In this document: positions 51,192 through 61,413 of the stretch, piece by piece
Layout of the letters: every line of letters starts with the position of its first letter
How positions within the stretch are numbered: the first letter of the stretch is position 1
Assembly (NCBI GenBank): GCA_016713965.1
Contig: JADJOC010000002.1
Span: 354,001-418,000 of the forward strand
Direction: 5' to 3'
DNA length: 64,000 bases
Source of the DNA: Chitinophagaceae bacterium
GTDB lineage: Bacteria; Bacteroidota; Bacteroidia; Chitinophagales; Chitinophagaceae
Translations under genes and position numbers: made by a program
The notes under the pieces: generated by a model
The model's database searches: none
What the model was told of the DNA's origin: nothing
The model's input: only the letters and a program-made list of their open reading frames with translations

Positions 51192-53752
51192 TTAATTGGT
51201 GCCATTTAGCAACTGTTGCAGATCGTCATCGGTTTTTACCAATACATCCCGAGCTTTACTGCCCTGGCTTGGTCCTACTATGCCTGCTGCTTCTAGCTGG
51301 TCCATTATCCTGCCCGCCCTGTTATATCCAAGTTTCATCCGGCGCTGGATCAGGGAAGTACTTCCTATCTGGCTGGTTACAATTAATTTAGCGGCATCTT
51401 CAAATTGGGAATCTTTATCTCCCAGGTCAAAATCCTTACTTTCCATTTCCTTTTCATCTACATATTCAGGCAATAAAAATGCTTGCGGATACCCTCTTTG
51501 CTCACCAATAAAATCTACAATTTTATCTACTTCAGGGGTGTCTACAAAAGCACATTGCAGCCGTACGAGTTCGCCATTATAACTGATCAGCATATCACCT
51601 TTACCAATTAACTGCTCTGCACCTCCGGCATCAAGAATAGTCCGGCTATCAATTTTGCTGCTTACCTTAAATGCAATTCTGGCCGGGAAGTTGGCTTTAA
51701 TAGTACCCGTAATGATATTTACACTAGGCCTTTGTGTAGCAATAATTAAATGTATACCTACGGCCCGTGCCAGCTGGGCAAGTCGTGCAATGGGCATTTC
51801 CACTTCTTTACCGGCCGTCATAATCAAATCTGCAAATTCATCCACTACCAATACAATAAATGGTAAAAACTGGTGCCCTTTTTCCGGGTTTAACTTCCTG
51901 GCGGCAAATTTTTCATTGTATTCTTTTATATTTCTGCACCCGGCTTCTTTTAATAAGTCGTATCGGTTATCCATCTCAATACATAAAGCATTAAGCGTAT
52001 GCACTACTTTTTTTGTATCGGTGATAATCGCATCTTCTTCACCGGGTAATTTTGCAAGGAAATGATTTTCTATTGTTTTATAAATACTAAGCTCTACTTT
52101 TTTGGGATCTACTAATACAAATTTTAATTGTGAAGGATGCTTTTTATATAACAACGAAACTAAAATAGCATTTAACCCTACAGATTTACCCTGGCCGGTA
52201 GCACCTGCCATAAGCAAATGCGGCATGCTGGCAAGGTCTACAATAAAATTTTCATTATCTATTTTTTTACCAATGGCTATTGGGAGGGAAAAAGTATTGT
52301 TTTGAAATTTTTCTGAAGCCAGCAAGGTTTTCATACTTACTACAGTTTTCCTGGTGTTGGGAACTTCAATGCCAATGGTGCCTTTGCCTGGTATGGGGGC
52401 AATTATACGGATACCCAATGCTGCAAGGCTCAATGCAATATCATCTTCCAGGTTTTTGATCCTGGAGATGCGTACGCCTGCTGCCGGTATAATTTCATAT
52501 AAAGTGACGGTAGGCCCGACAGTAGCTGAAATTTTCTGGATATTGATGTCGTAATTTTTCAGTGTATTGATGATCTGGTTTTTATTATTCTCCAACTCAT
52601 TGGCATCCTGCACAATTTTTTCACTGCCATGATTTTCCAAAAGATCAATGGTTGGATATTTATAATCCCTTAAATCTAATATAGGATCATAAGGTTTTGG
52701 AGATTTGGGGGTTGGGGGCTGGGGTTCATCCACTGCTTTATTTGGTGCCGATTTTATTTCGAGTTCCAGTGCCGCAGTATCAATTGTTGAATTGGTTTTT
52801 TGTATATGCTCTTTGGGCTCATTTTCAACTTCAGGGATTATATCCGTACCGGGTACATCAATTATCCGGGTAAGAGCTGGTTTTTCTATATGTATAATTG
52901 CCGGGATGTCTTCAATATCTTTTTCAATGATTTGCAGATCATGATTAAGGCTGGGATTATTTTGTGGCGGAATTACCAATATACCTGAATCGTCTTTTAA
53001 TAAATTGTTTTTCAGGCTATTTATACTATCATTGATTGCGTCAGTGTTTTGCTGGCTATCAGTTAAGGTTGTATGTGTTGCTAGTAAATCTTCTTCATCT
53101 TGTTCAGCAAGATCTTCTTCTTCAATTGATTTATTTTTAGATGGCAATTTAAAAACAGGATTAAATCTCCAGATAACATATCCCAGAAGTGTAACCAGTA
53201 ATACGCTCCAGGTGCCTATTTGCCCAATAGTAACGTACATCCATTTTTTAACCATATCACCTACCGCCCCGCCCCAGGGAAAGATGCTACCATTAAATGC
53301 CACACTGGCCACAACAGATAATAATGGTAAACCAATTAATAAATATTTTACATTTTTTGATATAGAAAAACTTTTGCCCCAAAAAATAAATTGATACCAA
53401 TAATAAAAAAGAAAGTACAAATGAGGTAAGATGCAATACCAAAACTTTTAAAAATGAAAAAGTGAGAAAGAAATGCACCCAAAGTACCCAACAAATTAGC
53501 GGCTTTGGCATCTGTACCTATTAAAAGCTTATATCCGTGTTGAAAAACAATATCCTGGTCATCTTCCCATGTAAATAAATAGGAAGTAAAAGCTACAAAT
53601 AATAAAAAAGATGCCAGCAGGCAAATACTGCCAGTAATTTTATGCGTACGCTCATCCTTTAACAATTGCTTTACTTCTACTTTTTCTTCTTTGTCTTGCC
53701 TTAATTGTTGTGGATTATTATTTATTTTTTTTAATTTTACTTTATTAGCCAT
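51192..53752 (-). CDS. ftsK: DNA translocase FtsK (frameshifted)
   Basis: About 853 residues. Septal DNA pump that clears the chromosome at division. The N-terminal membrane domain has four helices (ITGSICLLASFLLFVAFTSY and others). A linker of about 160 residues rich in Pro and Glu follows. The motor has Walker A LMAGATGQGKSVGLNAIL, PLLLVVDEFADLI-like FIVLVVDEFADLIMTAG and ATQRPSVNIITG. The gamma winged helix is QIGSTSLIQRRMKLGYNRAG, then RIMDQLEAAGIV. A missing T in the T6 run near 53381-53386 (GINLFF/WGKSF) breaks the frame between membrane helices. Confidence 0.95.
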
Positions 53753-53771
53753 CCAGATAGATTATCAGTGG

Positions 53772-53779
53772 CAAAGATA
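53772..53779 (-). promoter_or_regulatory. -7 box TATCTTTG of ftsK
   Basis: TAnnTTTG match on the minus strand, 19 nt before the ftsK ATG. No clear -33. Confidence 0.45.
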
Positions 53780-53848
53780 TATAAACCATTACTGTATAAC
53801 ATATAAATTAATCAATTTAGCTACGTATTTCACACATTTTATGTAGGT

Positions 53849-55752
53849 TTGAAAAAATATAACCTCTTGAAAAAGCTTAGCATAGTTTTTTTAACTATAC
53901 TTTCTAGCACTTTATTATTTTCACAAATAAAAAATGAAGCTGATATAGTTGATATTGCCCAATTAGACGACTCAGTCTCTATTGTAAATCAAACACTTAT
54001 TTTTGTTGATAGTAATAAGTATGCAGATATTAATATTATTAAGGAGCAAGTTTTTTCACCACTTAATGCATCAACATTTCTAAAGTATGTACCCTCTACA
54101 CTTATATCCTACGATTTTTATTACCAGTTTTCTTTAAAAAATACGAACAGCTTTACTGATACTGTATATTTAAATCCGGGATACCTGGTAAGAAATGTAA
54201 AATTATTTATAAAAGATTCTACAGGGAATATTATCCCGTTCCTGGAAACAATTAATGTAGATGGATTTATAGGTTTGCAACTGAAAGCTAATACTGTAAA
54301 AGAATTTTTAATAAAACTTTCCTTAGCAAAAAACAGTTCGATTTCTTTATTTCCACAAATTATTAATAAAAATTATTTACCCAAGTATAAAACTATATTG
54401 TACAATGAAGAAGTAGAGTTAAAAGCATGTGGGTATATATTAAGCGGTATTTTATTATTGATGTTTTTATTTACAACGACTAACTATATTGTTAGTGGTA
54501 AAAAGGAGTTTTTATACTATTGTGCTTATACGTTTTGCATGCTTTGCCTAATTTTTTTAAAGGCTGCATTCAGAAAAACAATCGCTGATTTTACTGTTTT
54601 CTTTGTTTGCTATTTAGACTGTATATTGTTAACAACAGGTATGATTTTTTATATAGCCTTCACTCGTTTCTTTTTAGATACAAAAAGAAATTACAAAACT
54701 TTGGATAAGGTATTAAAATTTGAAGAGTGGATGTTATTTTCTTTATTAATAATTTATACCATACTACACTATTTTACCAATCTTTTTTGGTTAGAAAATT
54801 TTATTGAAAACAGTATAAAATTTATAGCGCTTGCATTAGGAATTGTTTACATAATTCTTGCATTAAGAAAAAAAGACAGGTATACTTCTTACCTCGCCTA
54901 CGGTAATGTTGTAATGATAATTTTTAGTATTGTATCATGGTCGTTGATATTAATTACAAATAAAGGCAATGGCCTTTTCAGTTCACCACTTTTTTATTAT
55001 AATATAGGATTAGGTAGCAGTTTAATTTTTTTCTTATTTGGTGTAACTTATAAAAATACCAATGAGCTTATTGAAAAAACACAACAGGAAACGGCACTGA
55101 AACAGGAAGTAGAGAAAAAGAATTTGAAAACCAGCTTGCTATTATAAAAGCACAACAGGAAGAACGAAACCGGATAAGTGCTGATATGCATGACGACCTG
55201 GGTGCAGGAGTAACTTCTATCAGGTTATACAGCGAACTGGCAAAAAGTAAAACAGGCAATATAATTATCACTGAGGTTGATAAAATATCTTCCCTGGCTG
55301 ATGAATTGCTTAATAAAATGAATGCGATTATATGGAGCATGAGCAGCAGCTATGACACCCTTGAAAACCTGGTAATATATATAAGAAGTTACGCATTGGA
55401 ATATTTTGAAAATACCGGTATAGATTGCCGTGTTATATTTCCGGATAATTTACCACACTTGCAAGTTACCGGGCAGGTTAGACGTAACTTTTTTTTAGTG
55501 ATAAAAGAAACTTTAAATAATATTTTAAAACATTCGAAGGCAAGTAAGGTAGAGATAGTATTCAGGTACCAGTCGGACAAATTAGAATTGAATATTCACG
55601 ATAATGGTGTAGGCATAGACCTTAACAATATCAGGCAATTTGGCAATGGCTTGCAGAATATCAAAAAAAGAATGCAGTCAATAGGTATTGAATTCTTAAT
55701 TGAAAACAGAAACGGCACTTTAGTTACGCTTAAAGGGAAAATTAATGCTTAG
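53849..55752 (+). CDS. 7TM-DISM-type sensor histidine kinase (frameshifted)
   Basis: About 634 residues, TTG start. Signal peptide ending at LLFSQ, a 7TMR-DISM extracellular beta domain (about residues 40-185, with FYYQFSLKNTNSFTDTVYL), seven membrane helices (about 195-410), a coiled-coil linker, a HisKA_3 box ERNRISADMHDDLGAGVTSI with the phospho-His, and a HATPase with VIKETLNNILKHSKAS, NIHDNGVGIDL and GNGLQNIKKRM. One A is missing in the A5 run near 55115-55119 (VEKK/EFENQLA). NarX/LytS-like output; no cognate LuxR-type regulator is adjacent. Confidence 0.9.
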
Positions 55753-56135
55753 CTTTTTTGCTACAGAAAATGCTAATAATAACCAGGCAAGCACGAAGAT
55801 TATTCCGCCAAAAGGAGTGACAGCCCCTAGCCACCTAAACCCGGAAATGCCATATATTTTTAGAGCAGTAAGCAAATACAATGAGCCACTGAATAAAATA
55901 ATCCCCGCAATAAACAACCTGCCTGCCCACAATAAAAATTTATGATTAAATTCTTTAAATAAAACCCCTGTTATCAACAATGCAAAAATGTGATACATCT
56001 GATAACGTACCCCGTATCAAAACTGATGGTATCATTGCCCGGCAACATTGTTTTTAAAGCATGTGCGCCAAAGGCACCCAGGCATACCGTAACAGCACCA
56101 AGTATCGCTCCTGTAATTAAAAAACCTTTATGCAT
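55720..56135 (-). CDS. DUF423 family membrane protein (frameshifted)
   Basis: About 138 residues from ATG 56135: MHKGFLITGAILGAVTVCLG, AFGAHALKTMLPGNDTISF. Adding one G to the G4 run near 56010-56013 (FDTG/VRYQ) joins this to MYHIFALLITGVLFKEF and GAVTPFGGIIFVLAWLLLA. Four membrane helices with the family's GAFGAHAL motif. Function unknown. It overlaps the end of the histidine kinase gene by 33 bp, tail to tail. Confidence 0.85.
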
Positions 56136-56137
56136 AA

Positions 56138-56635
56138 TCATCTAATTATTTTATCCAGGGAATTAACATTAACCTGTTCGCTTGTAAAAATAACGGCCGC
56201 CTTTTCATAAAATGGTAACCTTTCAATTAATTTTTTCTCAATATAAGAAAGGATTTCTTCATCAGTTATATTTTTCAAAAGTGGTCGTTGCCATTTTTCT
56301 TTTAGAACATTTTTATACAATTCAACCGGGGATCTGCTTAAGTAAACTGTATGGCCATTTTCATTCATCCAGTTCATATTGTTTTCATAGCATGGAGTAC
56401 CACCACCGCAAGCAATTATGACATTATCTGCTTTTAGTATTTCCCGTAAAATTTCAGCTTCTCTTTTTCTAAAAAATATCTCCCCATTTTCTTCAAAAAT
56501 TGAAGCGACCGGTTTACCTATTTTTTCTTCAATTGCTTTATCTAAATCAATAAATGAATAATTTAAATGCATGGCCCATTGCCTGCCCCAAAAAGATTTA
56601 CCGGCACCCATAAAGCCAATCAAAAAAAATTTCAT
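56138..56635 (-). CDS. aroK: shikimate kinase
   Basis: 165 residues from ATG 56635 (MKFFLIGFMGAGKSFWGRQW). The open frame extends upstream, but the P-loop fixes this start. It phosphorylates shikimate for aromatic amino acid synthesis. P-loop GFMGAGKS, shikimate-binding FIDLDKAIEEKIGKPVASIF, FFRKREAEIL, VIACGGGTPCYENN, LID residues EKWQRPLLK. It starts 2 bp before the DUF423 gene. Confidence 0.94.
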   Translation of the reverse strand: MKFFLIGFMGAGKSFWGRQWAMHLNYSFIDLDKAIEEKIGKPVASIFEENGEIFFRKREAEILREILKADNVIIACGGGTPCYENNMNWMNENGHTVYLSRSPVELYKNVLKEKWQRPLLKNITDEEILSYIEKKLIERLPFYEKAAVIFTSEQVNVNSLDKIIR

Positions 56636-56699
56636 TCCGCTAAGATAATTATGATAACAAGAAAATGCAGGAGGAATAAACCAGGCAATTACAGAAATA

Positions 56700-57341
56700 C
56701 TATTTTTTCTTTTTATAATCGCCCCTTTTCCAGGCTTTGATAAATTCATTCCACGCAAATGGATTAAAAATATTCATAGGCGCCACCTGGCCCGAGTAAT
56801 AAGATTTTTGTGCATATTGCTTTAAATACTGGTTGGAGGCTTCTCTCCCGTCAGCAGGTAAAGTAGAAAGCAGAACCCGCCTTGTAGCTGCATCAGTATT
56901 TTTTCGGGCAATGGATAAATTATCATCAGGCACAGTGGTATTGATAAAGTCCCTTTCAAATTGTTGCCTGCTTGGCCTGGGCTTAATAATTGTAGCAGGC
57001 AGGTATATAGTATCATTAACCATAAGCTGTACAATACTTTGCTGGTTGCCTTCCAAGTTTGAAGGGATTATAACGGTTTTAGCTTTGTAACCAATACTGG
57101 TAAACTCTATTTCATCACCTTTTATTACTACAATGCTAAAAACTCCCTGGTCACTTGTAATAGTACCCCTGTTTTGTCCTTTTACCACTACGCTTACGCC
57201 AGGAATGCCTTTCAGGCTATCTGCCGTCATTACTACACCATACAACTGGACTACCGAATCTTTAAAATTTTCAAATTGCGCTTTGGCGGCAAATGGAAAA
57301 ATAACAGCAAGCAATAAAAAGTATCGTAAAAATTTATTCAT
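56700..57341 (-). CDS. secreted carboxypeptidase-regulatory-like protein
   Basis: 213 residues from ATG 57341 (MNKFLRYFLLLAVIFPFAAK, signal peptide to AQ). One CarboxypepD_reg-like domain: QLYGVVMTADSLKGIPGVSV, NRGTITSDQGVFSIVV, EFTSIGYKAKTVII. A C-terminal helical region with YYSGQVAPMNIFNPFAWNEF is typical of a Bacteroidota family of unknown function, probably periplasmic or surface-linked. aroK lies 64 bp downstream on the same strand. Confidence 0.82.
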   Translation of the reverse strand: MNKFLRYFLLLAVIFPFAAKAQFENFKDSVVQLYGVVMTADSLKGIPGVSVVVKGQNRGTITSDQGVFSIVVIKGDEIEFTSIGYKAKTVIIPSNLEGNQQSIVQLMVNDTIYLPATIIKPRPSRQQFERDFINTTVPDDNLSIARKNTDAATRRVLLSTLPADGREASNQYLKQYAQKSYYSGQVAPMNIFNPFAWNEFIKAWKRGDYKKKK

Positions 57342-57400
57342 GTAAATTCTCTGGCAGAGTATATGTTTTTTAATATTCGTTTGATACAATCAGTCTACAC

Positions 57401-57442
57401 AAAGGTATGCAATACAAGGAGTGCCAGCAAGGATGAAGCTAT
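57401..57442 (+). repeat. dispersed ~50-bp repeat, copy 3 (diverged)
   Basis: AAGGTATGCAATACAAGGAG, TGCCAGCAAGGATGAAGC. Keeps the order GGTATG - ACAAGGAGTG - CAAGGATGA of copy 4 with several substitutions. Confidence 0.5.
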
Positions 57443-57488
57443 CAAAAACTTTGCTGATAAGAACAAAATTATCATCTTATTAACAAAA

Positions 57489-59094
57489 CTATAATACAAT
57501 ATTTTGCACCCTTTCACTTTTATTTGGGTAATCAGTATTAAAATGCAAGCCCCTGCTTTCATGCCGGAACTCCGCTGATTTTACAATCAGGTAAGATACG
57601 GTAATCATATTTCGCAACTCACACAGCTGGGGCGATACAATAGTTTTTTGATACAATGCTTCAGTTTCTTCATATAAAAGATCCAATCGTTTCATAGCAC
57701 GGTGCAAACGTTCATTGTTGCGCACAATACCTACATAATCGCTCATTAGCAATTTCATTTCTTTTACGCTTTGTGTAATCAAAATCATTTCTTTGGGAGC
57801 ACTGGTGCCGGAGGCATTCCAATCGGGAACAGCCTCCCCTCTCCATTTATGGAGAGGGGCTGGGGGTGAGGTAGCATCTAAATATGCCCGGTGTGCAAAA
57901 ACCATAGCTTCGAGCAGGCTGTTGCTCGCCAAACGGTTGGCACCATGCAAGCCCGTGCTTGCACATTCTCCGGCAGCATATAAATTTTTTACAGAAGTTC
58001 GTGCATTTTCATCAGTCTTAATACCGCCGCAACTATAATGGGCAGCAGGTGCCACAGGAATCATGTCTTTTGAAACATCAATACCAATGCTTAAGCACTT
58101 TTCATAAATATTAGGAAAGTGCTCTATAAATTTTTTTTTACTGAAATGCGTGCAGTCGAGATATACATGTTCTGTTCCGTTTATTTTCATTTCATTATCA
58201 ATTGCTCTGGCTACAATATCACGTGGGGCTAAATCGCTGCGTTCATCATACCGTTGCATAAAAGCTTCGCCCTGGTGATTGCGTAAAATACCTCCATCGC
58301 CACGTACGGCTTCTGTAATTAAAAAATTTTGCCCACGTACGCCGGACTCATACAAAGCAGTAGGATGAAATTGTATAAATTCCATATTTTCTATCCTGCC
58401 TTTTGCCCTGTACACCATAGCCACACCGTCTCCTGTAGCAATAGAAGGATTGGTGGTAGTGCGATATACCTGGCCATTACCCCCGGTTGCCAGCAAGGTA
58501 ATGTTGGCTAAAATTTTTTTCTATTTTATTGTTAGAAAGGTTTAAAACATACACACCAAAGCATTCAATATCCGGAGTAGATTTTGTAACCAGGTATCCC
58601 AAATGATGCTGCGTAATAATATCCAATACAAAACAATGGGTGAGCAATTGAATATTTTTTTGTTTTTTTATGGCTTCCAAAAGCGCCCTTTCCATTTCTT
58701 TGCCGGTTACATCTTTGTGGTGCAAAATCCTGGATTCGCTATGGCCGCCTTCTTTACCTAATTTATAATCGCCTTCGGGATCTCTGTCAAACATAGCGCC
58801 CCATTCTATAATTTCTTTAATTCTTTCAACCCCTTCCTGCACTACAATTTCTACTACCCGTTTATTGCACAGCCCATCGCCTGCAATTAAAGTATCTTCT
58901 ACATGTTTAGTAAAACTATCTTTATCAAAATCCATTACACCTGCAATGCCCCCTTGTGCATATTTGGTATTGGTTTCGTCGCTTTGTGCTTTGGTAAGTA
59001 TGGTAACATTTTTATCGGGGCAGGTTTCTGCTACTTTTAGTGCATAAGTTAAACCTGCAATACCACTACCTATTATAAGAAAATCTGTTTGCAT
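57489..59094 (-). CDS. nadB: L-aspartate oxidase (frameshifted; palindromic insert)
   Basis: About 535 residues. Flavoprotein oxidising L-aspartate to iminoaspartate for NAD synthesis. N-terminal FAD site FLIIGSGIAGLTYALKVAE, then NTKYAQGGIAGVM, EGGHSESRILHHKDVTGKE, LATGGNGQVY, FIQFHPTALY, the active-site Arg in AVRGDGGILRN, GGIKTDENARTSVKNLYA and GANRLASNSLLEA. One extra A in the A7 run near 58513-58519 breaks the frame (KIEK/ILANITL). Between YLDA and PDWNASGT the gene carries a GC-rich palindrome encoding TSPPAPLHKWRGEA, where homologues have an unrelated short linker. nadA and nadC are not adjacent. Confidence 0.94.
57831..57872. repeat. GC-rich palindromic insert within nadB
   Basis: CCCCTCTCCA (57836-57845) and TGGAGAGGGG (57850-57859) form a perfect 10-bp stem with a 4-nt loop, flanked by GCTGGGGGTGAGGT. 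On the nadB sense strand it reads TCACCCCCAGCCCCTCTCC, the same consensus as in the E1 gene at 49374. Confidence 0.88.
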
Positions 59095-59128
59095 TTTTTT
59101 AGTTTTTTTGTAACCGGCATTGGTTTTT

Positions 59129-59179
59129 CATGGCATCATCCTTGTGTCACTCCCTTGTGCGGCATACCGCTATTGAGCT
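59129..59179 (-). repeat. dispersed ~50-bp repeat, copy 4
   Basis: Minus strand: AGCTCAATAGCGGTATGCCG, CACAAGGGAGTGACACAAGG, ATGATGCCATG. Closest to copy 2 (48341-48390). It lies in the nadB-ispG spacer. Confidence 0.7.
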
Positions 59180-59184
59180 ATTTT

Positions 59185-59253
59185 AACCGCGGAGGCGCAA
59201 AAACGCTGAGTAATAAATAAAATAAATCTCTGTGCCTCTACGGCTCCGCAGTT
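59185..59253. repeat. long palindrome downstream of ispG
   Basis: AACCGCGGAGGCGCAAAAACG and GTGCCTCTACGGCTCCGCAG with GTT are imperfect inverse arms around an AT-rich centre. It touches the ispG stop codon and may double as a terminator. Related arms are at 27401-27420 and, decayed, at 1246-1316. Confidence 0.6.
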
Positions 59254-61333
59254 ATTCTTTAAAAGAGGTCTCCACCCAAGCCCCATTATCTTTCAATAAA
59301 TTTATCAATTCATCTACTGCAATAGCGCTGTCAATATTTTTCTTTACCACTTCTTTTCCTTTGTACAAGGTTATTTTACCTACACCACTGCCTACGTACC
59401 CAAAGTCTGCATCGGCCATTTCGCCGGGGCCATTTACTATACAGCCCATGATGGCAATTTTAATTCCTTTTAAGTGATTGGTCACGCTCCTTATTTTTGC
59501 AGTAGTTTCCTGCAAGTCAAACAAGGTGCGGCCGCAGCTTGGACAGGTGATATATTCTGTTTTGGATATTCTTGTACGGGTAGCCTGTAAAATATAGAAA
59601 GCAGTATTGTTGATAAATTGTTCTACACTTTGGTGTTGCAAATAATTTCTTCCGCTTACAGCTATATGGGCTAATTCATTATAACTTTTTGAATTCATGC
59701 CTAAGCAAATGCCATCACCAAAACCATCTAAAAATAATGCGCCTGTTTCTGTAGCAAAATGTATTAAATGCTCATCAGGAGTTTTCCAATTGCTGTCTGT
59801 GATAAAAATTACAGGGTTATTGATATTTCTATTCATCAATTCTACCATCATTCTACGTACGGCAGGCATTGGTGTTGGGTGATTAGAGCTAAGGCATACG
59901 ACTACTGTTGGATCATTGGCTATATCTTCCAGGCAAGAAAAATCATTTACAGAAGTTTGATCACTAAAACAATCCAACATTACAAAATTCATTATGCCAG
60001 ATTTTGCAGGTGCATTTTTATAACCGCTAATATCGAATATGGGAAAGTATTTTTCTTTATCATTTGCCAGTTGCCATGTAGCAGGGTAAACAATCACTTT
60101 TAAAGTGCCGGGTAAAGCAAAATCCAGCAATTGATTTCCGGTAAAAAAATAATCAGCGGCAATATCTGCAATAGACCATTTATCAGTTGTGGCATTATAA
60201 GTATAACCGATGCTTTGCAAATCATCAGGGGCTATTTCTTTTAATTTACTGCAATCAGCCACTACAACAGGTACATTTTTATCGCCAATATTATTTACGG
60301 CAAAGGTTGTTCTTCTTTTATATTCAAATGGTGAGTAAGGAAGTTTGTTAATGGAAGGGATGCCGCTATTGACGACCGGCGACCTACCACTGACCACCGA
60401 TAACTGACCAGCGATCCCCTCTTGCCGGTCGTCGGTTGTCGGTCGTCGGTCGTCACAATATCTTTTCACAATGTCTTTACACACAGGAATTTCCAGTTCA
60501 GGATCTTCGGTTAAGCTTACCCGTATGGTATCACCAATCCCATCTTCCAGTAATGTACCAATACCGATGGCAGATTTTATCCGGCCGTCCTCGCCATCAC
60601 CGGCTTCTGTTACGCCTAAATGTAAGGGATAGCATTCATTAAACTCATCCATCATTTTATTTGCAAGCAAACGGTAAGCCTGCACCATTACCAATGGGTT
60701 GCTGCTTTTCATGCTTAAAATAATATTGTGATAATTTTCAGCCCTGGCTATTCTTAAAAACTCCATCGCACTTTCTACCATTCCAATAGCGGTATCACCA
60801 TACCTGCTCATTATCCTGTCGCTTAAGCTACCATGATTGGTGCCAATACGCATAGCTGTTCCATGTTCCTTGCAAATTTTTACCAATGGTGTAAACCGCT
60901 CTGTTATTCTCTCTATTTCTTCGGCATATTCTGCATCGGTGTATTCTATTTGTTCAAATTTTTTTTTATCTACATAATTACCAGGATTAATCCTCACCTT
61001 TTCTACAATCCTTGCCGCAATCTCGGCAGCATTTGGGGTAAAATGGATGTCGGCTACTAATGGCACAAAGTATCCTCTTTTTTGTAATTCATTTTTGATA
61101 TGTAATAAATTTTCGGCTTCTTTTTTTGATGGGGCTGTGATACGGACCAGCTCTGCGCCTGCTTTTATGCAACGGATAGTTTGCTCTACAGTGGCCAGGG
61201 TATCCATTGTATCGGTAGTAGTCATGGTTTGAATACGTATGGCATGATTACCACCTAACAGCAAGTTGCCAATCTTGACTTCCCGGGTTTTTAAGCGTTG
61301 GTATTTTGTAACAGAATTGCAATACAAGTCCAT
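59252..61333 (-). CDS. ispG: 4-hydroxy-3-methylbut-2-enyl diphosphate synthase (long form)
   Basis: 693 residues, the long three-domain IspG of Bacteroidota. Reductive step from MEcPP to HMBPP in the MEP pathway. N-terminal TIM barrel begins TREVKIGNLLLGGNHAIRI with QTMTTTDTMDT and VADIHFTPNAAEIAA. The additional central domain spans about residues 330-560. The C-terminal [4Fe-4S] domain has CPSCGRTLFDLQ and GCIVNGPGEMADADFGYVG. In the linker after KRYC a heptad repeat encodes DDRRPTTDDRQEG and QLSVVSGRSPVV, making the protein about 25 residues longer than needed. No frameshifts. Confidence 0.96.
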   Translation of the reverse strand: MDLYCNSVTKYQRLKTREVKIGNLLLGGNHAIRIQTMTTTDTMDTLATVEQTIRCIKAGAELVRITAPSKKEAENLLHIKNELQKRGYFVPLVADIHFTPNAAEIAARIVEKVRINPGNYVDKKKFEQIEYTDAEYAEEIERITERFTPLVKICKEHGTAMRIGTNHGSLSDRIMSRYGDTAIGMVESAMEFLRIARAENYHNIILSMKSSNPLVMVQAYRLLANKMMDEFNECYPLHLGVTEAGDGEDGRIKSAIGIGTLLEDGIGDTIRVSLTEDPELEIPVCKDIVKRYCDDRRPTTDDRQEGIAGQLSVVSGRSPVVNSGIPSINKLPYSPFEYKRRTTFAVNNIGDKNVPVVVADCSKLKEIAPDDLQSIGYTYNATTDKWSIADIAADYFFTGNQLLDFALPGTLKVIVYPATWQLANDKEKYFPIFDISGYKNAPAKSGIMNFVMLDCFSDQTSVNDFSCLEDIANDPTVVVCLSSNHPTPMPAVRRMMVELMNRNINNPVIFITDSNWKTPDEHLIHFATETGALFLDGFGDGICLGMNSKSYNELAHIAVSGRNYLQHQSVEQFINNTAFYILQATRTRISKTEYITCPSCGRTLFDLQETTAKIRSVTNHLKGIKIAIMGCIVNGPGEMADADFGYVGSGVGKITLYKGKEVVKKNIDSAIAVDELINLLKDNGAWVETSFKE
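60370..60456. repeat. inverted heptad arrays inside ispG
   Basis: Plus strand: TGACGAC, CGGCGAC, CTACCAC, TGACCAC, CGATAAC, TGACCAG, CGATCCC (60370-60418). Then the inverse orientation GTCGTCG, GTTGTCG, GTCGTCG, GTCGTCA (60428-60455). The arms GACGACCGGC (60371) and GCCGGTCGTC (60424-60433) pair perfectly over a 43-nt loop. The insert translates to PTTDDR, the same peptide as in PyrD. Confidence 0.92.
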
Positions 61334-61413
61334 AAATTATTTTTGTACTACAAAGTAACGTATAAGCTTTGTAAAAGTTTAGTTTAATAATATTTTTGGC
61401 GGGTTAAAAAAGG

